Positions 15,901 through 26,099 of a DNA stretch of 64,000 bases are shown piece after piece. The stretch spans positions 2,489,253 through 2,553,252 of the forward strand of contig OZ025274.1 in NCBI GenBank assembly GCA_964019165.1. Reading direction: 5' to 3'. Below the pieces are notes generated by a model. It did not search any database and was not told the DNA's origin. It saw nothing but the letters and a program-made list of their open reading frames with translations. The stretch comes from Mastigias papua (Eukaryota; Cnidaria; Scyphozoa; Rhizostomeae; Mastigiidae). Made by a program: the position numbers and the translations under genes. How positions within the stretch are numbered: the stretch's first letter is position 1; the number at the start of each line of letters is the position of its first letter.

Positions 15901-17951
15901 AACTTTCCATTTAGTTCTCCTGAAACTAATACAGCTCCTTCATTATTTAGAATGACAAATTTCTCTTTTCCAAATGATATTGAATAGCCTTTTCTAGTTA
16001 TTTCGCTTACTGATAACAGCTTCTTGGTTAAAGCTGGTACATAGAGAACGTCTTTAAATTTTGCCGATTTGCAAATTCCCCCTGAATTCAACGGTCTGAC
16101 TGAAATTTTTGCTTCCCTGCCTTCGCCTAATCGGACTATTTCTGGCTTCAGAAATTCTCTGTAATTCTCAATAAACTCCCTTTTGTTTATCATGTGTTGA
16201 GACGCTCCTGAATCAACGCACCATGATGTACCTTCAATCTTATTATCATTTGATGTAGTCAAAAACAGGTAATGCGCGCTGTCATCAGTAGGATCGTTAC
16301 TGACTGATATTGCATGTTCCGTTTTCTTTCTAATTCATCTGGTTTCTTTGGCTTTTGACATTGTTTCGCCCAGTGCCCCTCCAAACCACAGTTAAAGCAT
16401 TTTCCCTTTTCCTCCTTGGTTTTATCCCTTGGTGATGCGATTGAAATTGAATTGTTGATACCATTGCTTTCTCAACACTTCTAGTATTTGCATCAGGATT
16501 TTCATTTCGATTTCTTTCTTCATGTAGAAATTTTGCTGTCACAAACTCCAAACGTAAGAACTTCAGCTCAAGATACCAAAACAACTATGAGATTACCGTA
16601 CGAATACGGTAAACTGCATAACAGTGTCATCATCTGATCGTCTTCTGTCACCGATGCTCCCACTGAATCATGTTGTTCAGTTTGTTCATATGCTGCATCA
16701 TGCTACTCATCCATTGTCATGGAAAAATACCTCTTTCCCAAGAATAATTTATTTGCTAAGGACTTTACTTGATGATGATCCTCCAACCTGTTCCCTGCTT
16801 CTTGGGCGTTTTGCGACGATCGTACCAATGACAACTGCTACTCATCCATTGTCGTGGAAAAATACCTCTTTCCCAAAAATAATTTATTTGCTAAGGACTT
16901 TACTTGATGATGATCCTCCAACCTGTTCCCTGCTTCTTGGGCGTTTTGCGACGATCGTACCAATGACAACTGCTACTCATCCATTGTCATGGAAAAATAC
17001 CTCTTTCCCAAAAATAATTTATTTGCTAAGGACTTTACTTGATGATGATCCTCCAACCTGTTCCCTGCTTCTTGGGCGTTTTGCGACGATCGTACCAATG
17101 ACAACTGATTGTCTCCCAGAGACAAACAAATGGTAGCTAACGTTTTTCTTGCTTGTTTCCTGTACCGCTCCTTCTGCGCTTCGGTAACATAAGTACCAAC
17201 AGGCCCTCTCTCATCTCCAGAAACGATCCCCCAAAGCTCTTTATCCTCTAAGACCATCTGCACCTTGAATTTCCATAAATGGAAATTCTCCCCATTGAAC
17301 CTGTCATTTCTAATCGATGCACTGTCTTCAGCAGCCATCCTATGAAATACCTCGAACTGCCCCTATCTATTTGCTCCCTGGGCCCATGGCCTTCTAGATT
17401 TGTGTAAAATATGAAGTTAAACACAGAGAAACTTGCGAGCGTTGCAAATGCACAGGCATGAAACAGAACACTGAATTATGTAAACAATAAGGGTAGAGTT
17501 AAAACTAGTGTCTATGAGTGGTGTGTGTGAAGTTCTTTTCTATTTTCGTTCTTGACGTATTTCAATAGCCACTGGATATAAATTTGATTGATTGAAATAC
17601 TGTTTGAAAATAAAGCACAAACCATACCTGTGATGGTCCTTTTTGATAGAAACTCCAACCTGGACGTGGGAGAAGTCTTTTTGCGTTACTGCTGAAGTGG
17701 TTGTAAGCAAGGACTTGACACATCTTTGTTACACTGTGATAATTGAAACTTGTACAAAGGGTTTCTGCCAAGCATAACTGTGTGCACATGGAGAGGACTT
17801 GAGCAAACTCTGACCAAATAGAAGGTGCATCTGCCCTCGAATTTTCGGCAAGAAGCTGGAAGTGAGTTGATCTACAACAGTTTTCTCGGTTGCACATGTG
17901 ACTCTTGATGACTAGCATCGTTGTCAAAATGATCTTTACGTAACAGCCCAT
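6968..17951 (-). CDS. L2: secreted PAN + F-type lectin protein, 4 exons, TE-laden introns
   Basis: Exons are 17628-17951, 11604-11688, 10891-11103 and 6968-7194: 849 bp, 282 residues plus TAA, phases 0, 1, 1, all open. The ATG at 17949-17951 gives MGCYVKIILTTML as leader, and the codon before the frame extension is TTG. The PAN domain keeps the six Cys of L1. The linker exon reads AENNCMFCKEWQ...CRCRNL. The lectin motif is His-x26-RGDCCGVK, so Lys replaces the final Arg, which the family allows. One residue is deleted near the C-terminus (TNLYGLTLC against TNLNQALTLC in L1). Intron 1 (5.9 kb) holds a whole copia element and intron 3 holds a LINE and a MITE. The coding exons are undamaged, so the gene may still be expressed if these introns splice. 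Confidence 0.82.
7706..10112 (-). pseudogene. Decayed non-LTR retrotransposon (LINE) with reverse transcriptase
   Basis: Minus-strand remnant in intron 3 of L2. In order from 10112 it shows a pre-RT segment (DPIGIASPMNQFFRNVNDNI), the RT N-terminal region (AFKIFNGFGLDEISSFFLKI), FPDQWKIARIVPIYKEG with NCRPISV and KLLERLV, motif A (CIDLKKAFDTVSH near 8990), GVPQGS near 8840, motif C as YAEDT instead of YADDT near 8730, and a C-terminus with CGQTSFSYREAKLWN near 7990. It ends in AATGAATGAAATGAATG-type repeats at 7715-7735. Several frameshifts and stops make it inactive. The catalytic YADD change and a MITE inside the RT confirm decay. CR1/L2-like affinity is likely but not proven. Confidence 0.8.
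9288..9462. mobile_element. Small MITE inside the LINE RT
   Basis: The RT should read ...LSAGK-FPDQW..., but about 170 bp is inserted between these blocks. The insert ends in inverse copies of GGYCCGTAGCCAA (GCCCGTAGCCAACTTG left, CACTTTGGCTACGGACC right). It happens to stay open in the RT frame, which lengthens the apparent protein. A related end (TTGGCTACGGACTTG) occurs near 47470. Confidence 0.65.
10164..10425. mobile_element. MITE-like foldback repeat, partly duplicated
   Basis: 10164-10314 is bounded by inverse copies of AAAGGCYCATTYCCAYTTAC. A second, weaker half to about 10425 ends in a similar inverted GACCCATTTCCACTT. Internal short repeats (TTCGCAATTCGAATGCGAA type, GGGAACAAT) are also arranged in inverse. 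No coding capacity. It lies in intron 3 of L2. Confidence 0.6.
11881..11944. repeat. 10-bp tandem repeat (GTATGGCGCA)6
   Basis: Six exact copies of a 10-bp unit in intron 1 of L2. The aligned position in L3 (about 24325) has only the flanking GATTAGT, so the array expanded after duplication. Confidence 0.95.
12605..12609. repeat. Copia target-site duplication, left
   Basis: GCCAC, repeated at 17568-17572. The L3 intron shows the empty site GGTTGCCACTGGATAT at about 25498, which fixes both element ends. Confidence 0.85.
12610..12785 (-). repeat. Copia 3' LTR
   Basis: 176 bp; the minus strand begins TGTTGAAATATGTC after the polypurine tract and ends ...AAATCTAAAA. Same length as the other LTR. 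Confidence 0.88.
12872..13336 (-). pseudogene. Copia RNase H segment
   Basis: The minus strand encodes VIHEDNQGAIALYNNPKFHS, KHIDTRYHYIREK and a VADVFTKPLGKTKFQRF tail, the standard C-terminus of copia pol. Upstream, EGYVDADWG is interrupted by the hAT MITE at 13345. The segment between 13193 and 13336 has lost its frame. Confidence 0.85.
13345..13657. mobile_element. hAT-type MITE nested in copia
   Basis: 313 bp bounded by an exact 8-bp duplication CTTCTAGC (13337-13344 and 13658-13665). Termini are CAGTGGTGTAGAGCT and, inverted, CAGTGGTGTAAAGCT. An 8-bp duplication with CAGTG-type ends is characteristic of hAT elements. Internal CCCCCCTAG blocks occur near both ends. It split the codons of the copia YVDAD motif. 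Confidence 0.9.
13647..14743 (-). pseudogene. Copia reverse transcriptase
   Basis: From 14743: KWVFKVKTNADGTIERHKAR and RLVARGVTQTAGIDFEETF, then HQVDVSTVFLNGDLQEEIYM, the catalytic loop AVYVDN near 14150 and finally GIQIQRNRDNKEMILHQTRY with RFGMENCKAIATP. Frameshifts fall near 14480, 14290 and 14045. The loop is YVDN where active elements have YVDD, so a catalytic Asp is lost. Confidence 0.88.
14751..15785 (-). pseudogene. Copia integrase
   Basis: GAG-pre-integrase Cys pair (CEGCLKGK) near 15700, then HTGVCGPM where the usual motif is HSDVCGP, so the first catalytic Asp of the D-D-E triad appears replaced by Gly. The second (KSDNGAEY near 15430) and the Glu (PEQNGVAERMNR near 15330) are present. 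A break near 15510-15525 splits the domain into two frames. Confidence 0.88.
15813..16262 (-). pseudogene. Copia aspartic protease segment
   Basis: WCVDSGASQHM supplies the DSGA active site. FKDVLYVPALTKKLLSVSE follows, the usual block between protease and GAG-pre-integrase. Confidence 0.88.
16330..17338 (-). pseudogene. Copia gag with internal triplication and CCHC knuckle
   Basis: Begins MAAEDSASIRNDRFNGENFH with LWKFKVQMVLEDKELW, typical of copia gag. A 135-bp segment is then repeated three times (16702-17106). A zinc knuckle, CFNCGLEGHWAKQC, lies near 16345-16405 in another frame. Frames are broken between these parts. Confidence 0.82.
16702..17106. repeat. Three tandem 135-bp repeats in gag
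   Basis: Units 16702-16836, 16837-16971 and 16972-17106 differ at only a few bases. 135 bp is 45 codons, so the triplication keeps frame. The high identity shows it arose late compared with the LTR divergence. Confidence 0.95.
17378..17391 (-). other. Copia primer-binding site
   Basis: Directly follows the 5' LTR on the minus strand: GGCCATGGGCCCAG. ATGGGCCCAG is complementary to the anticodon-stem region of metazoan initiator tRNA-Met. Confidence 0.65.
17392..17567 (-). repeat. Copia 5' LTR
   Basis: 176 bp, minus strand TATTGAAATACGTC to AAATCTAGAA; the first dinucleotide has mutated from TG to TA. The target duplication GCCAC follows at 17568-17572. Confidence 0.88.
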
Positions 17952-18012
17952 CGTCAATTTGTACTCCTCACTGTTTGAAGTTGATGGACTTCATTTCTTT
18001 AGCTTGTGCAGC

Positions 18013-18022
18013 TTTGATATAT
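18013..18022 (-). promoter_or_regulatory. Candidate TATA box of L2
   Basis: ATATATCAAA about 65 bp upstream of the L2 ATG, conserved in place with ATATATTAAA of L3. Confidence 0.45.
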
Positions 18023-18474
18023 TTGACGCACTTCCTCTGTTAGCTAGTGGAACTTGAATATAGCAGATAAATTTCAGGGCCTGATTGTATCAGGGAAGGA
18101 CAGACCTTATTAAAATTGACCAACCTCCTACCTATGCATGTTGGTAGTTAAACAACACTCTTTGCACGGTGAATCTTTGAACACAAACAGTAGGTCCCGT
18201 ACTTTGTCTTGTGTCACCCCCTGGTGTGAGCAGGTTTCAGTTGTGTCAATCATGGAAATCAATTCAGTTAGATAAGTTTGAGTACCCCCGTGATTATCTA
18301 CAATTTTTGCCCGGTTGTATTGATATGATTCTGTGTGTATGTGCTTGGATTGAGGTTCCTGCCGTAAGCCTCTAATAAAATGTAAAGGATCGTACATCGG
18401 GGATCGGTTCTTCATTGTTGTTAAATAGGTGCGAAATTACCGATATTTTCATATCCGTTCTATACTGTGCTAAG

Positions 18475-18871
18475 AGCATGTTCACATGGTGCGGGTTGGC
18501 TCTCCCAACTGAACTGTTTTACAGCCTGCATTCACATCGAACTTCTGTAGCCGAGCCAGCACACCTTGCCGGGTTGTAAAACATCACAGGATCACCTGGC
18601 ACCAATAACAACGTTCCATTCCTGTCTGCACATGCGCTGTACATGCATATGCATCCGGGATAGCCGGGCAGACTCGCTTGTATGTGTTCACATGGGAAAT
18701 GTCCACCTCGGCTAGCTGAGATCTCGGTCAGGTGGGCTGGCCCGCTTCTCATGTGAACACAGGTAGCTTTTCAGTACCAATCAATATAGAGGTGAGATAT
18801 CGCTATTCTGTGATATCACTTAACCGAGCCAGCCCGCTTAACTGAGCTGGTCCGCTCTATGTGAACAGGCC
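18475..18871. mobile_element. MITE-like element with GTTCACAT ends
   Basis: Ends AGCATGTTCACATGG and, inverted, GGCCTGTTCACATAG, flanked by CTAAG on both sides (18470-18474, 18872-18876). The match extends to CTAAGAG if the element is trimmed. The paralogous site upstream of L3 (GTGCTAAGAATTC, about 26533) lacks the insert. The interior is rich in inverted GAGCCAGC/GCTGGCTC-type words. Confidence 0.7.
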
Positions 18872-18876
18872 CTAAG

Positions 18877-19265
18877 AGTTGCTATTGAATAAAACTGATG
18901 ATTACGCTTGGTTTTATGAGATAGTAGTGCTAGTGTTCGACTGTTCAGAATTTAAGAGCGTTCAATATTGGGCTTACAAGACCTAAGACAGTCAATACCT
19001 TCATATACTTTCAACATACCAATTTTCATGTACCTCAATTAGCTATTTGGTGTAATTTGTGCAATCAGCTATTCTTGTTTTCCTGTATTCAGCTATTTAC
19101 TCTTGTGACGTTTCTATTGTGCCTGAAAGTGTGCATTAACACTGCAGTGTCGTACAACGTGGGCCACCCTGCTTTGAGCAGGTATGCGCAAAACATCGGA
19201 CTTCAAAGATTTTTGCTGGGAAACTCTTAGGGATGTTTTGACATTGAAATCATTCAGCTATATAG
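18877..19265. other. Intergenic L2-L3, no feature seen
   Basis: No coding or repeat feature recognised. The paralogous spacer upstream of L3 lacks most of this DNA, so it is probably inserted sequence of unknown type. Confidence 0.35.
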
Positions 19266-19725
19266 TGGAGATTTAGACGCCGTTTACAATAGCACGGATC
19301 CAAATGGACATGGAGGCACTTTGGCTGTGTACCCACTTTTGCTGGCATTTACACCAGAACGGACCCACTTTAGATCGCGTTTACCCTTGCACGGATACCT
19401 GTTGTTTCGGCTGTTTGACCTCCCATTGATGTTTAGGAGATCCTTCAATATTTCTGCAGTTTTGGTGCTAACAGGTGGCCTTTAAATAGAAAGTTGCATG
19501 CCTCGTTTCGAAAGTATACTTGTTTGGATTGGTTTCAGCCGTTTACACTGGATCTAGATGGGAACGGATCCAAATGAGCACACTTTGGAAAGAGATCTCA
19601 AATGGACCCGGATAGCAGATCCATATGGGTACGGATCCAGTAGATTTAGTGTAAACGGAAAGCCGATCTGTGCTAGAATTGGCACGGATCCATTTGGATC
19701 TTTTCTAGTGTAAACGTGTTCTCAA
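19266..19725. mobile_element. Foldback MITE-like element with GTTTACA ends
   Basis: Left CGCCGTTTACAATAGCACGG; right, inverted, GAGAACACGTTTACACTAG. The interior repeats ACGGATCCAAATGGA words in both orientations. No coding capacity. Absent from the paralogous spacer upstream of L3. Confidence 0.6.
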
Positions 19726-20004
19726 TGTCAACTCTAGCGATAGTTTGTTTCCTTCATAGAAATTCACTTCTCAGTATAATCTGATGATTCGTGTCGGTTC
19801 CTAATCTTTTTCCTACAGCAGCATGACACAGCTCTGATTTAGATTCTGAAGATACACCATTTACTAAGGAACTTTTAATATGCATACGCCAGCCAAATCT
19901 GACTGGACATTTACTTTTATGGGTGCAGTTGCGTCCTTATACTATATAACAAGTACTCTCTGAAGAATATGATCGAAATAAGTGCTAGCACAATGCGAGT
20001 TTTT

Positions 20005-21720
20005 TTTTGCGAATAATCTATCCGTCCTGTTGTAGTTATATGTCTATTAAAAAGCTACATTGAATATGGATACGTAGCCATTTTCACAGCGATTTCATTT
20101 CATATGAAGCGACGCAATGTGAGCAATTCATCATTTTGGTGATGCTTTCGTTCTTTTCTTGTGACTTGAACAAGTATAAGGAGTAACATAGGACAGGATG
20201 CCTTAATGGGATCCACTAATGAAATTGCTGCAACTTGTGAATAAGACGAGTCAAATTTTTATGCCAACATTTTGTTTGATATGCAATTTGAAAGCATGTT
20301 CTCAACCTACACTGACGGGACCTCGGAAACTTTAAGGTTACTACTAATATCATCGCTATCATCATCCTCTACATATTCCCTCCAGTAATACCAAGCCCCT
20401 TTAATGTATAGAAACGTGAGTTGTTTGACCTATAGACTGCAATGTTCGTTCAGTGACATCCTTCGTTGGCCAGTTTTTGATACGTATCATTATTTTACGT
20501 GCAGAGAATACGGAGGCAGAGAGAGGAGATGATGATGTTGATGGTACTCTGACTCTACTCTGACTGACTTTCCAATGTGAATTACATGGATGTATACATA
20601 AACAGAGAACAATCCAAAATAAACACGAATTATGAAGAGGAAGGGATAGGTTGTTTTAGTATATTGTTGAATAGATTCATGGAGAGATCATTTCATTGCG
20701 TGGAGAACAACAGAACAGGAATGACCAGATTTTTGATGACAGGAGAGATGCAAGATGATGTCCAAGGTGTGTGATTCAGGAATGTGAATTGATTAAAGAA
20801 GATAAATTGGCATTGAGTAAGAAATGGCCTAAGTTACAATGTTTACGTTCGCTACAAATGTTGTGTTGTCTTGTAATTTTCCTCGACAGAGTCGCAATAC
20901 CTTCTCAGCATGCGGGGTTGTAAAGTCAATTGGAAACTCTTTACAAAGATTCTTGCTAGCTTTTCAATGAAATTTGGAGATTTTCTAAGCTGGCTTGGAA
21001 GACTATGATTTTCAAGTATGACAACAGAAGAAGGAAGGACAATTTTATCTACTCAGGGAAAAGTGCAAGTATGAAAGATATTACATCACACATGCAAAGT
21101 GGCAAAATTTCTAGTACATGTAAAAGCATCTTTGAAAATGTTCAATGCAATCATTTTGCTGGTGATTGATTTAACATTGCGTTATTTCCGTCTAATGGTG
21201 TTCATGTTATTAGTGGGTGTACCACATATTGCAGTTCGTGACCATTGTGTTACCATTCTTGTTTGTTTTGAATTTACAATTTGGAATACGAGTAAATTTG
21301 CCTACCAATAACAGTACGAGACTTTCAAGTTTTCACATATTTTCATGCTGCTATCTGCAATCAACAGAGAGAATTAGCCAATCACAAAATGAACTATTAA
21401 GGCTGCTTTTCGTCCCTTCGGTCATCTATATTGTCAAGACATCTAAAGAGCTAATAACAATTCCAAGTTTATCTATTTAATGCCTATATCAATGCAAGGA
21501 TAGAGGCTTTTCAGTAGACATATGCTTGTACTTCGTATACACTTCTAATTTTTCGTATGCCATAGATTTGATACTGATAATTACATTTCCTATCTGACTC
21601 TGTTCGCCTACTGTACAACAAGTAGCAAAGTTAAGATGAGTTTGAATTCCATTGTAAGCTCAGTGGGATTTCTTTATCATTATATGAGATAATTGCTTCA
21701 TTACGTCCATTGTATGGGTT
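20005..21720. repeat. Segmental duplication, copy upstream of L2
   Basis: 20020-20370 aligns with 26560-26900, and 20870-21700 aligns with 26950-27860, in the same order and strand, with substitutions and small indels throughout. I found no supported gene; the small frames here are not conserved between the copies. Confidence 0.75.
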
Positions 21721-24700
21721 TCAGACGAATTCTCCATATACCTTGACTTCACAGAGTGTTAAAGCTTCTTTCAAGTTCGTCTTGATGAACAAGTATCTGC
21801 CTTTGAGTTTTGAACCGCACTTAAAATTTTTCGTATCGCCTTGTGGAACTCCGGCGTTTGAGAGACAGAGAGCATTGGCATCACCATCACTTTCTGACTT
21901 ATCACCAATTCTGATGTTGAAATCCAGTAATCTATCGCCACAGCAATCACCTATGATGAAGTAGAGGTCAAAATGAGTGATTAATCCAGCCCATTGAATT
22001 AACATGCATTATTTTGGTTGGAATGAAATTACAAACTGATGCCTATTAGTTTTAAATATATGTGTCTCATGTGTTTGCTCAAGTAACTGTCATAAGCTAC
22101 TGTTCGAGTACCTGTTATAGACTGAAGTATCCACATTATTTTTTGCAATGTCTGTACTGTGTGTGGCCGGAATCTATGCTCGGTCTGATGATAAATGGCC
22201 CCACTGGGTTCACCAGCTATTAGTTTACGATGCTTTTACTAGCAGCGTGTGAAACGGGAAAAACAGAAGTTTTTTGTATGAAGCGGATTGTCGTATATTG
22301 ATATTGAACTATGTGAATAGCTTTTAGCATGGCAAGATTCGCTCTTTAGTTGCTTTGTTGTAGATGATATAGCACGTAGTAAGCGTACACATTGTACTCT
22401 TAAACCAAGTCTAGCATTCCCTTCCTTTCACTTAAATCATAGTAATTTTTGAACTTGTTTATTTCTGCATACATGCAAGTAGTATATGTCGCACAGTTCA
22501 ATCAGAGTAGATTTAGAGTGCTGTCAACAACATCGTTTCCGCTCTCTGCCTCCGTGTACTCTGCACGCTAAATAATGAAACGAGCCATTTGCAATCAACG
22601 TGGAGCGTCAGTGAAAAGCATGTTATCTAAAGGAACTAACATAACTGAAAATCGGACCTCATGTTTTGAGGGATTGCTAAGTACAGATAGTTCAGTCTCT
22701 ATTCATCAACGAAGTCTACAGTTGCTTGTAGCCGAAATTTATCGAGCAGGGATGAATCTGAATCCTTCCTTTATGGAACAGATTTTCATAAAAGAGAAAT
22801 ACATTACAACTTAAGAGTTATTGACAACATTTACGCGCACAAATCTAGGACTACAGCCTATGAATTAGAAAATATAAGTTTCCTAGGGAAAATCTGTGAC
22901 GAGAATTGCCATTGCATATAAAGAAGTTCCTATCTGTTAAAGGTTTTAAAAAGGAGATCAAATTCTGAAATTTTGTATGGAACTGTAGAATATATAAGAA
23001 TCTTATTGCAAATTTACGCTATATGTAGGTAGACCCTGCAGGTACCTTTTGTTACTCATGCTATTGTATTATAATGGTAGCATTAGCAACGCCAGCTTTA
23101 AATAGATAATTTATTATACGTATTGTTATATTTTGTTCCTAGTATAAGCGCTCAACCACATGAAGACCATGACATTTTACCACCTCTCAGTATTAGACGT
23201 TGTCAACATCATGAAGGAAAGAGCAGCGATGCTTTTTTCACATTGTTGCTTCTTTGGTAATTTATCGATGTTCATTTGCCTTTGGCAAAAATCTATTGAT
23301 TAATACCCTGCTTTTGTGCTATCATGTTGCCTGCTTTTTGCAATAAATGGGGAACGTCGAAAGATAGGCTTGATGTTACATACCTCGACTTGTGATGCTA
23401 ATTGAGTAAACAAGAGCAGTTTGAGCAAAATCAACCCTCCACCAAGCTAAGGTCTCTGAGCATGTATGGGTACAAGATCCGTTGTAATCGGGTTTTGGAC
23501 CAAAGTTAGTAGATGCATCTCCATCCACTGCTTTACTAGATGAACCCTTGAAGCAAGTCGATACCTGGTTGGTGGTTTTTCTCAGTGCAATGTTGTCTGC
23601 AATGATAATGATATCAATACTAATATAAGTGATTCTGTAGTGATACTTTAGAAATAGAATGACTTGGAGGATAGTGAGATCCAGCAAGGGATATCGTAAA
23701 TGAACAAAAGATCGGATAATTGCTGCAATAACCAATGGTAGAAGTCAAACGCAGGTAGACCAGACTGTACTTACGTCAGAGACGCTTAAAAAAGCAGTAG
23801 CAATGATCGTTCTGCTATCAATAGTATCAATGATCAATGCGATTGCAGTGATTTCTATGATTGAAATGATTGTTATTTAGCGTCGATATTTATGATAGCG
23901 CTGATAGCCGTTTTTATAATGCATTGACAGCAGAATCCTTGTTTAGGTAGACACGTTCCAGATTTAGTTAAGAATGTCGTTCAGGCTAGGTATTTGTTCA
24001 ATGTATCTCTCATGTTTACCTCTAACAAATCAAGTGCAACTAACCTAAGTTGCGACACCTGCACCCAAGTCCATCTTCAGTTTCATCTATTGTCTGCCAC
24101 TCTTTACAAACAATGCAGTTGTTTTCAGCCTAAAAAACAATACTTTATATCAGGAGCGAAACTGGCGATTTTTGAGGGCAGGAGTCTAATTAGCAAAAAG
24201 GTACACTAAACACTTTCTAAAGAGAATACATCTTTAAATAACACTTCAGATTTAAAGACAAAATAATTAACAACAAATCTTGCGGGAAGCTTCAAGATTT
24301 CGTTAGCTTCATGTGTAACACAGATTAGTGTAAGCAAGCCTACCTAACAAAATACAATTAATACTTTCAAAATCCTCAGAGGAAAAGAGCACTTTTATCT
24401 TTAGGAATAAAAGGGACAGTGGTCTAGACCCCCAGAACCAACCCCGTAGCTGCGCCCCAGTATATATTCCCGAATTTGTATCTCGCAATATAGGGAAATA
24501 TCAATTTTCTTGTTCAATGTTTTGCAAAGCATTTTCTGACTATTAGTTTAATATTAGAGAATTATTGAAAGACTTGACTATGTGTAGAATAGTTTTGACT
24601 TCTATGTTCTATAAGAGGATAGGTAAATTAAAGTAAGATCTGGATGCACTCCTTCCCCTATATTGGCGAATGTCGCATCTGAAGGCTACTGAGAACACCC

Positions 24701-25890
24701 GCTAGTTCTAGTAATATACGGTTGTTATTTTATTTTTTTTTATTCAATCAAAAAACTTAAACAAAATACAACTTAATTTATTTGCACCATGCAGTGGGAA
24801 AGGACATATAGTCATCTGGTCCCTACTGCAATGGTGCTCACAATTCAACAAAATTTAAATAGTCAATAATAAGTTAGTCACACATTAGATGTCTGAAAAA
24901 AAAACAATTTAGTCATGAAGATAAGCAAAATTCGACAGTTCGAGATGCCCAAAAAATATAGATGACGGAAATTTCAAGTGACATCTAATGTGTGACAAGC
25001 TTACTCAAAATCAATGATTAGATAAACAAAATACAAGGCTAAAATGGGTAGGGCGCTGCTGGTAGCTTATTCGGTTTACTCAAGCCTTCCAGTTGACAAA
25101 ATGAATGATATTGTTGCCTCCAAAATCAACTTGTTTACAATATTGTTGAAACGAGGATTGCCAAAAAGGAGTAGTTCACACAGGGCCTCAGAGTTAAGAT
25201 TATCGAGCTCAAGTCCTGGGATTTCTGAAAGCTGATCAATTGGTTGTTATTTCATTAGATGATGGGCAACAGGCCATAGTCAATCTAGCGTCTTTCTCAT
25301 CTTTATAGCTCCAGTCGTGGAAAGAGACAATTGTGCATACAGTGTATATTTCACGAACATTCTTCCTTTCATGGCCTTTCAAGTGTTCTTTTTGAAAAAC
25401 GTACTTTTTAGCGCCCTTTTGATCAAGGTAAATAGACTCTTCGAGACTCTCTAGGTAAAAGCTTTGATTGAAACATCCGATTGCAAAGATCGTTTGGTTG
25501 CCACTGGATATAAATTTGATTTTATTGAATTACTGTTTGAAAATAAAACACAAGCAATACCTGCAATGGTTCTTTTTGATAGAAACTCCAACCCGGACTT
25601 GGAAGAAGTCTCTTTGCTGCATTATCGAAGTTGTTGTAAGAAAGGATTTGACACAACTTTGTTCCACTGTGATAATTTAAACTTGTACAAAGTGTCTGTG
25701 CCAAGCATAGCTGTGTGCATATGGAAACCACTTGAGTGAACTCTGACCAGATAGAAGGTGCATCTGCCCTCGAATTTTCGGCAAGAAGCTGAAAGTGACT
25801 TGATCTTGACTGACAACAGTTTTCTCGATTGTATTGTTTACTTTTGATGACAAGCATCATTGTGCATATGATGCATAAGTAACAGCCCAT
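21721..25890 (-). CDS. L3: secreted PAN + F-type lectin protein, 4 exons (subfamily A)
   Basis: Exons are 25561-25890, 24045-24129, 23384-23596 and 21721-21950: 858 bp, 285 residues plus TGA, phases 0, 1, 1, all open. The leader starts MGCYLCIICTMML at the ATG 25888-25890. The PAN exon is six bases longer than in L1/L2, giving CCQSRSSHF. The linker is AENNCIVCKEWQ...CRCRNL. The lectin domain has His-x26-RGDCCGDR and ends LCEVKVYGEFV. Intron 3 holds a LINE fragment, and intron 1 a LINE 3' end missing from L2 and L4. Same unit as L2 and L4 in the segmental duplication. Confidence 0.87.
22600..23040 (+). pseudogene. LINE ORF2 C-terminal remnant
   Basis: SIHQRSLQLLVAEIYRAGMN, then LNPSFMEQIF and, after a frameshift, YNLR and an ENISFLGKIC block. 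These match the conserved C-terminus of LINE ORF2 in degenerate form. The aligned L4 intron (about 29800) runs straight from the CACGCTA region to the TATAAGC region without it. Confidence 0.7.
24727..25245 (-). pseudogene. LINE 3' end with poly(A)
   Basis: The minus strand encodes CELLLFGNPRFNNIVNKLIL followed by EATISFILSTGRLE and a stop, a standard LINE ORF2 C-terminus. A 3' UTR follows, then AATAAAAAAAAA at about 24731-24742. Direct words such as CACACATTAGATGTC recur in inverse order in the UTR. It sits in intron 1 of L3 only. Confidence 0.75.
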
Positions 25891-25951
25891 CGTCAATTTG
25901 TACTTCTCATCGTATGAAGTTGACAGACTTCATCTCTTTAACTTGTGTAGC

Positions 25952-25960
25952 TTTAATATA
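25952..25960 (-). promoter_or_regulatory. Candidate TATA box of L3
   Basis: TATATTAAA about 65 bp upstream of the L3 ATG, matching the L2 position. Confidence 0.45.
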
Positions 25961-26099
25961 TTTGACGGACTTCCTATATTAGCTAGTACGAGTTAAATAT
26001 AGCTGATAGATTTTAAGGCGTGTTTGTATTAGGGAAGGACAGACTTCATTAAAATTGACCAACGTCCCATCTATGCATGTTGGTAGTTAAGCAAAACTC

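Larger units (their letters stand above)
12610..17567 (-). mobile_element. Ty1/copia LTR retrotransposon, complete but defective
   Basis: 4,958 bp, minus orientation, in intron 1 of L2. Two 176-bp LTRs (12610-12785 and 17392-17567) start TG or TA and differ at roughly a tenth of sites. A polypurine tract (GAGTGGGAG) abuts the 3' LTR. The primer site directly after the 5' LTR reads GGCCATGGGCCCAG, resembling the internal initiator-tRNA-Met half-molecule site of Drosophila copia, not the usual tRNA 3'-end site. Domains run gag, CCHC knuckle, protease, integrase, RT, RNase H, which is copia order with integrase before RT. Several frameshifts, a nested hAT MITE and a triplicated gag segment make it non-autonomous. 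The copia-type pol layout is certain; the clade (GalEa-like or other) is not. Confidence 0.92.

Noticed and set aside
16624..17136. 170-residue plus-strand repeat protein
   Set aside because: Antisense of the triplicated copia gag segment.
22575..22814. Independent 79-residue gene
   Set aside because: The sequence matches a decayed LINE ORF2 C-terminus that is absent from the paralogous intron.
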